A stretch of 13,717 nt of DNA, taken from positions 8,474 to 22,190 of the forward strand of contig PBZZ01000070.1 of NCBI GenBank assembly GCA_002730365.1, read 5' to 3'. Positions 1-7,776 of the stretch are shown here, piece by piece. The translations under genes were made by a program, and so were the position numbers. Source of the stretch: Deltaproteobacteria bacterium. GTDB lineage: Bacteria; SAR324; NAC60-12. The notes below the pieces were generated by a model. It saw only the letters and a program-made list of their open reading frames with translations, was not told the DNA's origin and did not search any database. Each line of letters opens with the position of its first letter. Position 1 is the first letter of the stretch.

Positions 1-788
1 TCCAGCAATTCAAAGCCATTGGTCTGCACCTGAATCTGACAGGCATCATCAATCAGACGTTGAACGCTGGGAGGAAATCTGGATGTCGGTACCGGTGTCT
101 TGAGTATGTCTCGGCACCGATAACGAAGTTCTGTGGTCAGCATCTGAGACATTGAAACCAGTACATGCCAGCGTTCCCGGTTGAGCAGTGGTGGTGGCTG
201 TGGGATCTTCAGCAGGACTTCCTCATCCAGGGGCATGTCTGGATTGTCTTCTTCGGATTCTGCCTTCCCTCCAGCCTCTCGTCGCTTTCGTGCTTGCTGT
301 TGGCGGTGCAGGTGTTCCCATTCCTTTTTGTAATCCCGCCAGGCACTGTGGAAGGAGTCCCATAGTTGTCTCAGTTCATCTCCGCACTCCTGATGCATAC
401 CGAACAGAGGAGCCATTTCTGGATAGCGCTCTGAGCTACGCTTGCGCAGGTGAACAGATAGCTTATACATTTGCTCATACTGATTGGCCACTTCCTTTTG
501 TTGTGATTCACAGTTCAGCCACTCCCGCTTGGTCAGTGGCTTCTTCCAGTCGATCACAATTGGGTAGCTGAGCACTTGCAGGCGTAGAAAGTCGAGGTAG
601 AGTTCATCCAGCACCAACGGACCGGTACCTGGCACATGCGCCTCTGTCTGCTGTTTGAGCTTTCCCCAAGCATAGATGATCTCATTTTCCTTGCGACTGG
701 CATCCGTCAACGACAATAGATTGCGCCAGTGCTCGGTTTGGATCGGTATAATTTTGGGAACCTCTGCGGTAGTTGCAACTTCTGGCAT
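1..788 (-). CDS. Hypothetical protein, C-terminus beyond left edge
   Basis: I do not recognise this protein. An open frame of 262 codons starts with ATG at 788 (begins MPEVATTAEVPKIIPIQ) and runs off the window without a stop. The visible part is mostly hydrophilic and predicted helical. A middle stretch (roughly residues 85-160) is rich in Glu, Lys, Arg and Gln and contains Trp-rich helices such as LWDSFHSAWRDYKKEWEHL. An acidic low-complexity linker follows (about 168-185), then a proline patch (IPQPPPLL) and a more hydrophobic C-terminal part. There is no signal peptide, membrane segment or catalytic motif that I can name. The frame is open upstream only to a TAG at 834-836 with no other ATG, so 788 is the likely start, although no Shine-Dalgarno sequence is visible. 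It is divergent from the gene at 936, with 147 nt between the starts. The long open frame with protein-like composition makes it a real gene; its function is unknown. Confidence 0.75.
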   Translation of the reverse strand, partial: MPEVATTAEVPKIIPIQTEHWRNLLSLTDASRKENEIIYAWGKLKQQTEAHVPGTGPLVLDELYLDFLRLQVLSYPIVIDWKKPLTKREWLNCESQQKEVANQYEQMYKLSVHLRKRSSERYPEMAPLFGMHQECGDELRQLWDSFHSAWRDYKKEWEHLHRQQQARKRREAGGKAESEEDNPDMPLDEEVLLKIPQPPPLLNRERWHVLVSMSQMLTTELRYRCRDILKTPVPTSRFPPSVQRLIDDACQIQVQTNGFELL

Positions 789-869
789 AGGTTGTCGATA
801 GTTTGGTTTGAAGGTCTGGTTGTTTTGTGTAAGCTATTTTGTTTTCTTGCAAATTTCTCGCAAAGCTTT

Positions 870-899
870 TTGGATTCCTGACAAAGCTCTCGCTATGAG
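870..899 (+). promoter_or_regulatory. Weak candidate sigma-70 promoter for the gene at 936
   Basis: TTGGAT (870-875) and TATGAG (894-899) are separated by 18 nt, which would place the transcription start near 906 and give a leader of about 30 nt. Both hexamers match the consensus only partly. The gap between the divergent genes (789-935) must hold promoters for both directions. This is inference from sequence only. Confidence 0.2.
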
Positions 900-935
900 G
901 GAATTCTACAAGTTCAAGTTTTCTGCACGAGCCGC

Positions 936-2645
936 ATGCAACTGGTAGGTATCGGTTTTAATCCATCCTTCTGGCGTTTTCTTTTACAGCGACTGGAAAA
1001 ACACACGGGTCACGGTCCACTTGTTGGCACACTGCTAGACCCTTCCTACTTACAACCGGATCGTCTAGTATCCACTTGTGCCCACTTGCAGGACCTGCAA
1101 CCTGTCTTCACCTTTTTCACGCCACATGGCTTCCGAGAGCATCGGGACTGCATCTTTTTTCTTTCACAAATGCAGGCACGACTGCGAGAAGTTCCCTTGG
1201 CGCTGGTACTGGAAAATATTCAGGCAGAGCTGAGTCCTTTCTTGCCACCCAGCCCCTGGGTTCGCCTAACCAACCAGATGCATTTTCGGGTTTCCCATCC
1301 CGGAGTGTTCCTAACCCAAAAGTTACGCTCTTTTCCCTGGATCAACCTGCAATCCCGTGTTTCCATGCTGGAGTACGTTGACCCACGAGAAGGCTGGTGT
1401 CGTCGCACTGTTCAGGATCTACCACCACAAACCCTACTAGCGCTAGATCAGATTCGCTTCCTGGAAGCTGACGACAGGACCCAGTCTTTGCAGGAGTGGC
1501 TCACTACTTTTCTAGCACAAAAAGCCGAGAATGTAGAAGTCCAGCAGGTCAAAGGACTGCTCCGAACCGACAAGGGATTGTTTCTCTTCCCAGGAGTACC
1601 ACTTGATGGTGTGATCGAGTTTTCACTTGGAGATGTAAAGATCAAAACCATATTGGTTCATCGACAGCTTTCCGACCATTCGGCTGCGTTTCGACGCACC
1701 CTGCAGTATCTGGAGACACACGCCAAACGCCAGCAACCGGTTGCTCCACGACCACAAGCTCTCCGTTGTTTGGGTAGTTTGCCAATCTTGAATGAACTGG
1801 CCCGCTCCATTCTAGCCACTCGTGGATTCAACAACGTCGAAAGTGTCGAAAGCCTACAACCCGGACAACATCAATTGGGCAATGATCTTCAGGGATTCTA
1901 CCTACGTACCCTGCCTTTAGTAGAATTGAAAGGCAACGTCATTGACCTCAGGAAGGCAATCAGTAGATTACTTGAACCGGTGTTGGATTTTGTAGAATGG
2001 TCCACGGTTGAAGTACCCAAGACAATTGCCAGTACTCCCATGCAACGCAAGGAGTTAGACGAACGACGAGAAAAATTACTTCGTGAAGATGAAAAACTTC
2101 GACAGGAACAGCAACGACTGCGGGCTCATCAGGAGCTATACGATCAGGAACAGCAAGTACTTGATCGAGTCGCCACAGTGGGAAGACAGTTGGTCGAGCA
2201 ACTGGGCAGGAGCCTACCTTGGGAGGAGGTTGCTCGAAATCCTGCTGAATTTACCGGTCGGCAAGTGCTGTTGTGGTGTGAAGAAGAAGAAATCGTTGCA
2301 GAGATGATGCGGAGTCTGGGCAATGTTCCCAAGCGGCTCTGGGTCAATCCAAACGACTACCGGGAATCCGACGATCTACTCCGCTTGGACATTAACACCT
2401 ATTGTAGTTATACACAGGATGGCAACTGGATCGTCACTACTCACAGTCGACAACATCTAGAGCAACTGGTCAGCGTTATCTTTACAGAACAACAGCGTGT
2501 TCAGGCGATCAACCGGCAGCGGGAACAGGCGCTGGAAGGCATCGAACGATCCCTGCAACAACTACAGCAACGCAAGGAGCAACTGGCGTTGCACTGGCTC
2601 TACGTTTCTTTACAACAAACCCTCAGCCCACATCTGACAAACTGA
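936..2645 (+). CDS. Hypothetical protein with two coiled-coil segments
   Basis: I do not recognise the family of this 569-aa protein. Residues 1-360 look globular, with no signal peptide or membrane helix. Residues about 369-425 form a charged heptad-rich helix (for example ERREKLLREDEKLRQEQQRL). Residues about 426-510 form a second small globular part, and residues about 512-552 form another Gln/Glu-rich coiled coil. The two helices could pack antiparallel around the intervening domain. No Walker, metal-binding or nuclease motif is evident. ATG 936 is the only ATG in frame after the upstream stop at 879; there is no clear Shine-Dalgarno sequence. The gene is divergent from the unknown gene at 1-788 and convergent with hisI, 27 nt away. 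The pairing of two helical unknowns hints at a shared role, possibly structural or in complex assembly, but that is speculation. Base composition resembles the neighbouring genes. Confidence 0.8.
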   Translation: MQLVGIGFNPSFWRFLLQRLEKHTGHGPLVGTLLDPSYLQPDRLVSTCAHLQDLQPVFTFFTPHGFREHRDCIFFLSQMQARLREVPLALVLENIQAELSPFLPPSPWVRLTNQMHFRVSHPGVFLTQKLRSFPWINLQSRVSMLEYVDPREGWCRRTVQDLPPQTLLALDQIRFLEADDRTQSLQEWLTTFLAQKAENVEVQQVKGLLRTDKGLFLFPGVPLDGVIEFSLGDVKIKTILVHRQLSDHSAAFRRTLQYLETHAKRQQPVAPRPQALRCLGSLPILNELARSILATRGFNNVESVESLQPGQHQLGNDLQGFYLRTLPLVELKGNVIDLRKAISRLLEPVLDFVEWSTVEVPKTIASTPMQRKELDERREKLLREDEKLRQEQQRLRAHQELYDQEQQVLDRVATVGRQLVEQLGRSLPWEEVARNPAEFTGRQVLLWCEEEEIVAEMMRSLGNVPKRLWVNPNDYRESDDLLRLDINTYCSYTQDGNWIVTTHSRQHLEQLVSVIFTEQQRVQAINRQREQALEGIERSLQQLQQRKEQLALHWLYVSLQQTLSPHLTN

Positions 2646-2648
2646 GTA

Positions 2649-2675
2649 TGAGAGGCTTCTTCAAGATGTCTCTCA
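2649..2675. terminator. Hairpin between convergent genes, possible terminator
   Basis: TGAGAG (2649-2654) pairs with CTCTCA (2670-2675), and the stem extends by one G-T and one C-G pair around an 11-nt loop. It fills the short convergent gap and overlaps the hisI stop codon. Neither strand has a good T-run after it, so termination is only a possibility. Confidence 0.3.
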
Positions 2676-3065
2676 CCCTTGGTTTGCATCTTCTCTTCGC
2701 TGATCTTCTGTAGACCACTCCAACTGCTGACTGACCAACTTGCGATAGAAGCAATTCTGCCTCCCCGTATGGCACGCTGGGCCCTGCTGCTCCACTAGGT
2801 ACAGCAGCGTATCCTGATCGCAGTCAATCCGGATCTCACAAATTTTTTGAATGTGTCCTGACGATTCCCCTTTTTGCCAAAGCTGATCACGAGAACGAGA
2901 ATAGTAGTGGGCTAGCCCCGTTTCTTGTGTGAGTGACAGGGCCTCTTGATTCGCATAGGCCAGCATCAGTACTTCTTGAGACTGGACATCCTGAACCACC
3001 ACAGGCATCAAGCCGTTCAACTTGGCAAAATCTGGCTGAAAATCGAGACCCTTGTCTAAGTGCAT
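2673..3065 (-). CDS. hisI: Phosphoribosyl-AMP cyclohydrolase
   Basis: This cytoplasmic enzyme opens the adenine ring of phosphoribosyl-AMP in the third step of histidine synthesis. The 130-aa product carries the family signatures: [15 protein letters not shown] (56-70), the magnesium-binding DCDQD (81-85) and [12 protein letters not shown] (95-106). Cys82, Cys98 and Cys105 are the expected zinc ligands. It is a stand-alone cyclohydrolase with no HisE (pyrophosphohydrolase) domain, so HisE must be encoded elsewhere. I chose ATG 3065, which lies 4 nt after the lysS stop and has GGGGA 8 nt upstream. A TTG at 3080 would add five residues and overlap lysS, but it is less likely. It is the last gene of the apparent trpB2-lysS-hisI transcript; no other his gene is in view. 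Confidence 0.95.
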   Translation of the reverse strand: MHLDKGLDFQPDFAKLNGLMPVVVQDVQSQEVLMLAYANQEALSLTQETGLAHYYSRSRDQLWQKGESSGHIQKICEIRIDCDQDTLLYLVEQQGPACHTGRQNCFYRKLVSQQLEWSTEDQRREDANQG

Positions 3066-3069
3066 TGTG

Positions 3070-4581
3070 TCATTCCCCAAATTGTTCGGGGCGTAGGGTC
3101 GGGAAGAGGATCACGTCACGGATGTTGTTCTGCCCAGTTAGCAGCATGACCATTCGATCCATTCCAATGCCAATACCCCCCATGGGAGGCATGCCGTATT
3201 CCATCGCTCGTAAAAAGTCCTCATCCAGCGGGTGGGTTTCTGCTTCTCCACCTCGGCCTCGCTCCACCTGCTCTTCCATCAACTGCCTTTGACGGATCGG
3301 ATCGTTCAATTCTGAGTAGGCGTTCGCGACTTCCCAGCCCATCACATAGGCTTCAAATCTCTCAATCAATTCTGGATTCTGCCGATGTTGCTTGCAAAGT
3401 GGGCTGGATTCCTTTGGGTAATCTGTGATGAAAGTAGGCTGTACTAACTGGGACTCACAGCTTTCCTCAAAAATCAACTGCATAGCACGACCGCGACTGA
3501 AGCTCCCATCCAAACACCAGCCCTTGGTAGCTAACAACGCCTTCACTTCTTCATCACTGAGTGTCATGAAGGAGATTCCAGCAAACTGCTCAATTGCCTC
3601 CAACATCGTCAACCGAGGCCACGGTGCCTTAACATCGATCGTTGTTCCCTCGAATTCAAACTGCGTAGAACCATGAACTGCCAAAGCACAGCGTTCAAAG
3701 ATGCTCTCACAGTGGCGCATCATGTCATGGTAGTCCGCATAGGCCTGGTAAAATTCCAGGGCTGAAAACTCAGGATTGTGCGTGCGGTCGATGCCCTCGT
3801 TGCGGAAATTCTTGATGAACTCAAATACTCGATCAAAGCCCCCGATCACCAGGCGTTTCAGGAACAATTCGTTTGAAATCCGCAGGTAAAAATCGATTCC
3901 CAGAGCCTTGTGCCGAGTCACAAAGGGAGTCGCATTCGCACCACCGTAAACTGACTGCAATGTTGGGGTTTCAACTTCAAGAAATTTCTGTTCCAGTAAG
4001 TAAGTTCGCACTGTCTGAAAGATCAGCGAGCGCTGACGGAAGACCCGAGCCACCTCGGCATTGAGGGCTAAATCGACATATCGCTGGCGATAGCGAAACT
4101 CCTTGTCCTTGACCTCATCATAGACAACGCGTTCACCTGCTACCTCCTTGACCTTGGGAACCGGCATTGCTCGAATCGCTTTTGACAACACTTCCAAGCG
4201 ATTCGCACGGAGCGTCAGCTCCCCTGTTTGCGTACGCATCATAACCCCCTGCAAACCAAGGAAATCACCTAAGTCACAAAGGTTGAAAACTTCGAAGGAC
4301 TCTTCACCAACCTCATCTTTACGCACATAGACCTGAAGCCGCTCATGGGCTGCCTGAAGGTTTGCAAAGATCACCTTGCCCTTGCCACGCACAGCCATTA
4401 GGCGGCCTGCAAGTGATATTGGCGTTGCCTCCGTAAGCAGTGTATCTGCTTGATCACGAAGCTCTTGGATCGTATGAGTGATCTGGAAAGCGTAAGGATA
4501 GAGCGAAGTGCCCTGGTCGCACAGTTGTTGCAGTTTTTCCAGACGAATACTGCGGCTATCTGCGGTAGAGTCGGGTTGCAT
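3070..4581 (-). CDS. lysS: Lysine--tRNA ligase, class II
   Basis: This enzyme charges tRNA-Lys with lysine using ATP. The 503-aa length is normal for bacterial LysRS. An OB-fold anticodon-binding domain occupies about residues 55-140 ([18 protein letters not shown]). The class II catalytic domain shows motif 1 around [10 protein letters not shown] (200-209), motif 2 [14 protein letters not shown] (259-272) and motif 3 [14 protein letters not shown] (468-481). The lysine-pocket region [13 protein letters not shown] (416-428) differs slightly from the common bacterial ELANGFSELND form. The start is ATG 4581, which has no obvious Shine-Dalgarno sequence. The gene follows the 77-aa gene by 76 nt and precedes hisI by 4 nt on the same strand. 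No tRNA or prfB gene lies next to it. Confidence 0.97.
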   Translation of the reverse strand: MQPDSTADSRSIRLEKLQQLCDQGTSLYPYAFQITHTIQELRDQADTLLTEATPISLAGRLMAVRGKGKVIFANLQAAHERLQVYVRKDEVGEESFEVFNLCDLGDFLGLQGVMMRTQTGELTLRANRLEVLSKAIRAMPVPKVKEVAGERVVYDEVKDKEFRYRQRYVDLALNAEVARVFRQRSLIFQTVRTYLLEQKFLEVETPTLQSVYGGANATPFVTRHKALGIDFYLRISNELFLKRLVIGGFDRVFEFIKNFRNEGIDRTHNPEFSALEFYQAYADYHDMMRHCESIFERCALAVHGSTQFEFEGTTIDVKAPWPRLTMLEAIEQFAGISFMTLSDEEVKALLATKGWCLDGSFSRGRAMQLIFEESCESQLVQPTFITDYPKESSPLCKQHRQNPELIERFEAYVMGWEVANAYSELNDPIRQRQLMEEQVERGRGGEAETHPLDEDFLRAMEYGMPPMGGIGIGMDRMVMLLTGQNNIRDVILFPTLRPEQFGE

Positions 4582-4657
4582 GGATATTTGAATCAGTCAG
4601 CTTGAAAAGGGGGGCGAAATAGTCGTGTTACATCTATCAAGCGTCGAATCCCTCGAC

Positions 4658-4891
4658 TCAACGTCGACGGGATTCAAACAACTGTTGGGAGAAACCCAGC
4701 ATCTGCTGCTGGATTTGATCGTGAGAAGCCTCGGGATAGGCCTCCTGGAACATTGTGAAGCCAAGCATATTCCAGGCAACCATTCCTTCTTCTAAAGTTA
4801 GGTGGTGCTGATCCAGAATCATGAAAAAGTCCCGCACTACCTGTTCGATCTTGATCCTGCGTTTTGCTTCGTCAAGAGGGCGTTCTGACAC
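4658..4891 (-). CDS. Small conserved-looking protein after trpB2, unknown function
   Basis: This is a 77-aa hydrophilic helical protein that I do not recognise. The sequence begins (M)SERPLDEAKRRIKIEQVV, continues through DFFMILDQHHLTLEEGMVAW and ends in SQQLFESRRR. It has no cysteines, no membrane segment and no metal motif. The start is inferred to be GTG 4891: the trpB2 stop ends at 4893, one nucleotide separates the two genes, and GGAG lies 6 nt upstream of the GTG inside the trpB2 end. The frame stays open further upstream, but that part is antisense to nothing and simply overlaps trpB2 coding sequence in another frame, giving atypical protein. Close coupling to trpB2 suggests co-translation. 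The His-His/LTLEEG region could be a helix-turn element of a binding protein; that is inference only. Confidence 0.65.
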   Translation of the reverse strand: MSERPLDEAKRRIKIEQVVRDFFMILDQHHLTLEEGMVAWNMLGFTMFQEAYPEASHDQIQQQMLGFSQQLFESRRR

Positions 4892-4892
4892 C

Positions 4893-6272
4893 TCAGGCTC
4901 CGATCGTATTCTCAACAGAAGGCAAACCAGCCAATGCCATCGCCAGTTCTTCTTCCGAATAGCGCATGTCTTGAAGTTTTCCAGCAAAGTAGTCGGTATA
5001 GGCCTGCATATCGAAGTGACCGTGTCCGCAGAGGTTGAAGAGAATCGCTTCGCTCTTCCCCTCTGCCTTGCAGCGTAGTGCTTCAACAATCGCACCCTTG
5101 ACCGCATGATTGGCTTCAGGAGCTGGAATGATTCCTTCTGCCCGGGCAAACTGGACACCTGCCTCAAAACAGTCCAACTGTGCATAAGCCGTGGCCTCAA
5201 TCAACCCAAGTTCCTTGATGTGACTGACAAGCGGAGCCATGCCGTGATAGCGCAGTCCACCTGCATGGAAGCCCGGAGGTATGAAAGTCGATCCCAAGGT
5301 GTGCATTTTTGTCAAAGGGGTCAGATGGCCAGTATCGCCAAAGTCATAGGCATAGCGACCCTTTGTCAGTGAAGGACAAGCAGCTGGTTCTACCGCCACG
5401 ATCCTCACATCTTTTCCACCACGCAATTTCTGACCAAGGAAGGGGAAGAAAATACCCGCAAAGTTGGAACCACCGCCGGTACAACCAACAATCACATCCG
5501 GATAGGCATCCGCCATCTCCATCTGTTCAATCGCTTCCTGTCCCACTACGGTTTGATGCATCAACACGTGATTCAACACACTTCCCAGAGCATACTTCGT
5601 GTCCTCTCGTTGAGCAGCCATTTCTACGGCTTCAGAGATGGCAATGCCCAGGCTTCCGGTTGAATCAGGATTGTCTTCGAGAATCTTACGTCCCGACATC
5701 GTCTTGTCTGAAGGAGAAGCTGTACAGGTTGCCCCATAAGATTCCATCAACGCTCGGCGGTAAGGCTTCTGCTGAAAACTCACCTTGACCATGAAGACCT
5801 CGATCTCCAGATCAAACAAGGCTCCTGCGAAAGCTAGTGAAGAACCCCATTGACCCGCCCCAGTTTCCGTCGTGATGCGCTTGACGCCCGCTTCCTTGTT
5901 GTAAAATGCCTGGGCCACCGCTGTGTTTGGCTTATGGCTCCCAGCTGGACTAACCCCCTCATACTTGTAATAGATCCGTGCTGGTGTATCGAGAGCTTGC
6001 TCTAGGCGCCGTGCTCGATACAGCGGAGTTGGTCGCCATTGCCGATAGATATCTCGGACTGGATTAGGAATCTCAATCGTGCGTTCCGAGGCGACTTCCT
6101 GCAGGATCAAAGACATCGGAAAGAGAGGTGCCAGATCGTCTGGTCCAACTGGTTGATGGGTTCCAGGATGAAGGACTGGAGGCGGAGGAGCAGGTAGGTC
6201 CGCGATCAAATTATACCAGTCGCGGGGAATACGGTCTTCATTTAATACGTACTTGATTGAATCACTACTCAT
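4893..6272 (-). CDS. trpB2: Tryptophan synthase beta chain, TrpB2 type
   Basis: This PLP enzyme condenses indole with serine to form tryptophan. The 459-aa length and the long N-terminal extension (about 70 residues before [20 protein letters not shown]) mark the TrpB2 subfamily rather than the classical ~400-aa TrpB1. The PLP lysine is Lys114 in GSHKPNTA (111-118). ETGAGQWG (136-143) is the substrate loop and [11 protein letters not shown] (263-273) the phosphate-binding loop. At the C-terminus, [11 protein letters not shown] (411-421) has Cys415 where many beta chains have the Ser that contacts the PLP ring nitrogen. ATG 6272 is preceded by GGGAGG at 4 nt, so a longer start at 6353 (TTG) is not needed. 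No trpA or other trp gene is adjacent, which fits TrpB2 proteins that act without the usual alpha partner or salvage indole. It appears to be the first gene of the 77-aa/lysS/hisI block. Confidence 0.95.
   Translation of the reverse strand: MSSDSIKYVLNEDRIPRDWYNLIADLPAPPPPVLHPGTHQPVGPDDLAPLFPMSLILQEVASERTIEIPNPVRDIYRQWRPTPLYRARRLEQALDTPARIYYKYEGVSPAGSHKPNTAVAQAFYNKEAGVKRITTETGAGQWGSSLAFAGALFDLEIEVFMVKVSFQQKPYRRALMESYGATCTASPSDKTMSGRKILEDNPDSTGSLGIAISEAVEMAAQREDTKYALGSVLNHVLMHQTVVGQEAIEQMEMADAYPDVIVGCTGGGSNFAGIFFPFLGQKLRGGKDVRIVAVEPAACPSLTKGRYAYDFGDTGHLTPLTKMHTLGSTFIPPGFHAGGLRYHGMAPLVSHIKELGLIEATAYAQLDCFEAGVQFARAEGIIPAPEANHAVKGAIVEALRCKAEGKSEAILFNLCGHGHFDMQAYTDYFAGKLQDMRYSEEELAMALAGLPSVENTIGA
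4898..4901 (-). promoter_or_regulatory. Ribosome binding site that sets the GTG start of the 77-aa gene
   Basis: GGAG, read on the minus strand, lies 6 nt before GTG 4891-4889 and inside the last codons of trpB2. It decides the start of the 77-aa gene and implies translational coupling. Confidence 0.5.
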
Positions 6273-6276
6273 ATGG

Positions 6277-6282
6277 CCTCCC
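6277..6282 (-). promoter_or_regulatory. Strong Shine-Dalgarno that sets the trpB2 start
   Basis: GGGAGG on the minus strand, 4 nt before ATG 6272-6270. It is the best ribosome binding site in the window and fixes the trpB2 start 27 codons inside the longest open frame. Confidence 0.8.
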
Positions 6283-6653
6283 AGAAGATTTGATGTGAAT
6301 CTTGAAAAGAAACAGACCCTAGCGAATTCGTGAGACAAGCGCAAATCATTCAAAACGAAATGCTCTCCTGTCCAAGAAAGCTGAATTCAGGAGATTGTTT
6401 TACTCGACGCTATGCACTAATCATCATATTCATGGCATTCATCATCCCAGTCCTGAGATCGAAATCTCTACGCACATCCATGGTAACAACTTTGGAGTGA
6501 CTTTCTTTCTGAAGAAGCTACTGCTTCTAAATCAAGCGCCCTTTCCTACCCAGCCAGCGACCGTCCCTAATGACTGACCAGTTTCGCACCTTTGTAAAAA
6601 AATAGGTTCAGGAATATCGTAGTAGCAAATCACAGAGAATATACTTTGGGCCT

Positions 6654-6682
6654 TTGACTTTTGGCTTAGAGGGTAGGTAATT
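6654..6682 (+). promoter_or_regulatory. Candidate sigma-70 promoter of the Rrf2-family gene
   Basis: TTGACT (6654-6659) is a five-of-six match to the -35 consensus. After 17 nt comes GTAATT (6677-6682), a weak -10. The leader to the TTG start would be about 50 nt. The downstream sequence is AT-rich. Confidence 0.3.
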
Positions 6683-6728
6683 GTTGATTTGAAATTATTT
6701 ATTCTTGCGATGTACTGCCAACTGAAAT

Positions 6729-6732
6729 GGAG
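6729..6732 (+). promoter_or_regulatory. Ribosome binding site that sets a TTG start
   Basis: GGAG is followed by 5 nt and then TTG 6738. Together with the family-typical N-terminus this supports the rare start codon. The ATG at 6727 is out of frame. Confidence 0.6.
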
Positions 6733-6737
6733 TCGAA

Positions 6738-7193
6738 TTGAATAGTCAATTGACCATAGCCGTTCACATCCTTGCTGTTCTTGCCAATCGAGAAGGGCAA
6801 GGTGCTGTCACTTCTGAAGAAATAGCCGAGGGGTTTGGTACTAATCCTGTTGTCATTCGAAGGGTCATGAGTCTGCTAAAAAAAGCAGAGTTAGTGAAAA
6901 GTCGCCCTGGTACTGGAGGAGGTAGTGTACTTGGAAGGCCAGCCGAAGAGATTACACTCCGTGATGCCTATACTGCGGTAACAATTGAAACAGGATCTGT
7001 ACTGGGTCGCCAGTCCGGTAATTGTAGAAGCAATATTCCGATTGCGCCAATCATCGCTGAATATCTGAATGAGTTGTACGAAGATGCCGAGAAAGTAATC
7101 ATCCGCAGACTCGGCTCTGTCACGGTATCTGACTTCAGGCTTGAGATTGCCAATCGTGCTAGAGCCTCTCTTTCTAAAGTATCTCCACAATAA
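6738..7193 (+). CDS. Rrf2-family transcriptional regulator
   Basis: This 151-aa DNA-binding protein has the Rrf2 start MNSQLTIAVHILAVLA and a winged helix-turn-helix at about 23-74 (SEEIAEGFGTNPVVIRRVMS, followed by the wing KSRPGTGGGS). The C-terminal part (90-151) is the dimerisation helix region. Rrf2 proteins such as IscR and NsrR use three cysteines to hold an Fe-S cluster; this protein has a single cysteine, Cys96 in SGNCRSNI. That resembles the YwnA-like branch, so cluster-based sensing is unlikely and thiol sensing is possible. The start is TTG 6738 with GGAG 5 nt upstream. The membrane-protein gene follows 154 nt later, after a 25-bp palindrome that may be its operator. The family call is confident; the target and signal are not known. 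Confidence 0.92.
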   Translation: MNSQLTIAVHILAVLANREGQGAVTSEEIAEGFGTNPVVIRRVMSLLKKAELVKSRPGTGGGSVLGRPAEEITLRDAYTAVTIETGSVLGRQSGNCRSNIPIAPIIAEYLNELYEDAEKVIIRRLGSVTVSDFRLEIANRARASLSKVSPQ

Positions 7194-7208
7194 TACTCGC
7201 ATCCTGAT

Positions 7209-7233
7209 ATTTGTAACTTTTATAGTTACGAAT
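7209..7233. promoter_or_regulatory. 25-bp imperfect palindrome, candidate operator
   Basis: The left arm ATTTGTAACT (7209-7218) and right arm AGTTACGAAT (7224-7233) pair at 9 of 10 positions around the 5-nt spacer TTTAT. It starts 15 nt after the stop of the Rrf2 gene and about 115 nt before the membrane-protein start. TATAGT inside it resembles a -10 box. The size and symmetry fit a dimeric repressor site, most simply for the adjacent Rrf2 protein. No second copy is seen upstream of the regulator gene. Confidence 0.4.
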
Positions 7234-7347
7234 CAATCTCCGTTCAGTAAATTTTACTTCTAAACAGCTCAAAACATCGATGATGGCCAGCACCATCCTC
7301 TACCGAGGCCAAGATTTTGAGTGGACCACTCAATTCAGGGCAATTAT

Positions 7348-7776
7348 ATGGCAAATCCAAAGATTCCAATTTGGATTAATATTGTTCAAGGCCTGCTGAT
7401 ACTGATCATGCTGCAACAAACCTACATGTTCTTTCTTGATCCTCAGACCATTGCAGCTTCAGGAATCATGACTGAGGGTATCCCAAACCTAAATCTGCTT
7501 TATAAATTTGGTGCTCGTACAGCAGCAATGGCGTTGCTTTCGATCATCGTGATGATTACGCAGAATCCAAGATATTTCCTCGTAATTTTATTAATGAACC
7601 TGTTTCGAGAAGGCCTAGAAACGATTATTGATCCCCTATACCCCCTCGCGAATGCTCCAGTGTCACCAAGCATAGATTTTATCATGCACATCGTGATTAT
7701 AGCTATCGAACTCTGGGCATTCATTACAATGTACAAGATCGTGAGACAGATGGATGAAAAAGTAGCTGAGGGATGA
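7348..7776 (+). CDS. Small four-helix integral membrane protein, unknown function
   Basis: The 142-aa protein has four predicted membrane helices: about 7-29 (IPIWINIVQGLLILIMLQQ), 56-70 (ARTAAMALLSIIVMI), 75-88 (RYFLVILLMNLF) and 109-131 (DFIMHIVIIAIELWAFITMY). An acidic, conserved-looking segment FREGLETIIDPLYP follows helix 3. The tail is short and charged. The layout recalls small DUF-type or DoxX-like membrane proteins, but I cannot assign a family. I chose ATG 7348 (MANPKIPIW), with AGGG 7 nt upstream; a GTG at 7321 would add nine hydrophilic residues. It lies downstream of the Rrf2 gene and a palindrome, so it may be the regulated partner. It has no cysteines and no obvious catalytic residues. 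Confidence 0.8.
   Translation: MANPKIPIWINIVQGLLILIMLQQTYMFFLDPQTIAASGIMTEGIPNLNLLYKFGARTAAMALLSIIVMITQNPRYFLVILLMNLFREGLETIIDPLYPLANAPVSPSIDFIMHIVIIAIELWAFITMYKIVRQMDEKVAEG

Larger units (their letters stand above)
6273..6737. other. 465-bp gene-free gap between trpB2 and the Rrf2 regulator
   Basis: No credible gene is seen here. The gap separates divergent genes, so it must carry the trpB2 promoter on the minus strand and the Rrf2-gene promoter on the plus strand. It holds several short inverted repeats: CTGAATTCAG near 6381-6390, GAGAT-CGAA-ATCTC at 6455-6468 and AGAAGC-TACT-GCTTCT at 6513-6528. A possible minus-strand promoter is TTGCGC-17-TAGGGT, about 50 nt upstream of trpB2, but it is weak. 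I could not recognise a T-box, a trp attenuator or a riboswitch. Confidence 0.5.

Noticed and set aside
165..571. Open frames on the plus strand over the first gene
   Set aside because: They are antisense to a much longer minus-strand frame (1-788) with better protein composition; their sequences are Cys/Pro/Ser-rich and unlike real proteins.
3066..3080. TTG start for hisI at 3080
   Set aside because: It would overlap lysS; ATG 3065 has GGGGA at 8 nt and gives the normal N-terminus.
4892..5200. Longer version of the 77-aa protein starting at 5200
   Set aside because: The extra part lies wholly inside trpB2 in another frame and has Arg/Ser/Cys-rich shadow composition; the GTG at 4891 has its own GGAG.
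6273..6353. Longer trpB2 start at 6353
   Set aside because: It is a TTG without a Shine-Dalgarno sequence; GGGAGG 4 nt before ATG 6272 is far better and gives the normal TrpB2 N-terminus.
6395..6577. 60-codon frame in the gap upstream of the Rrf2 gene
   Set aside because: TTG start, no ribosome binding site, and His/Pro-rich composition with no sign of coding.
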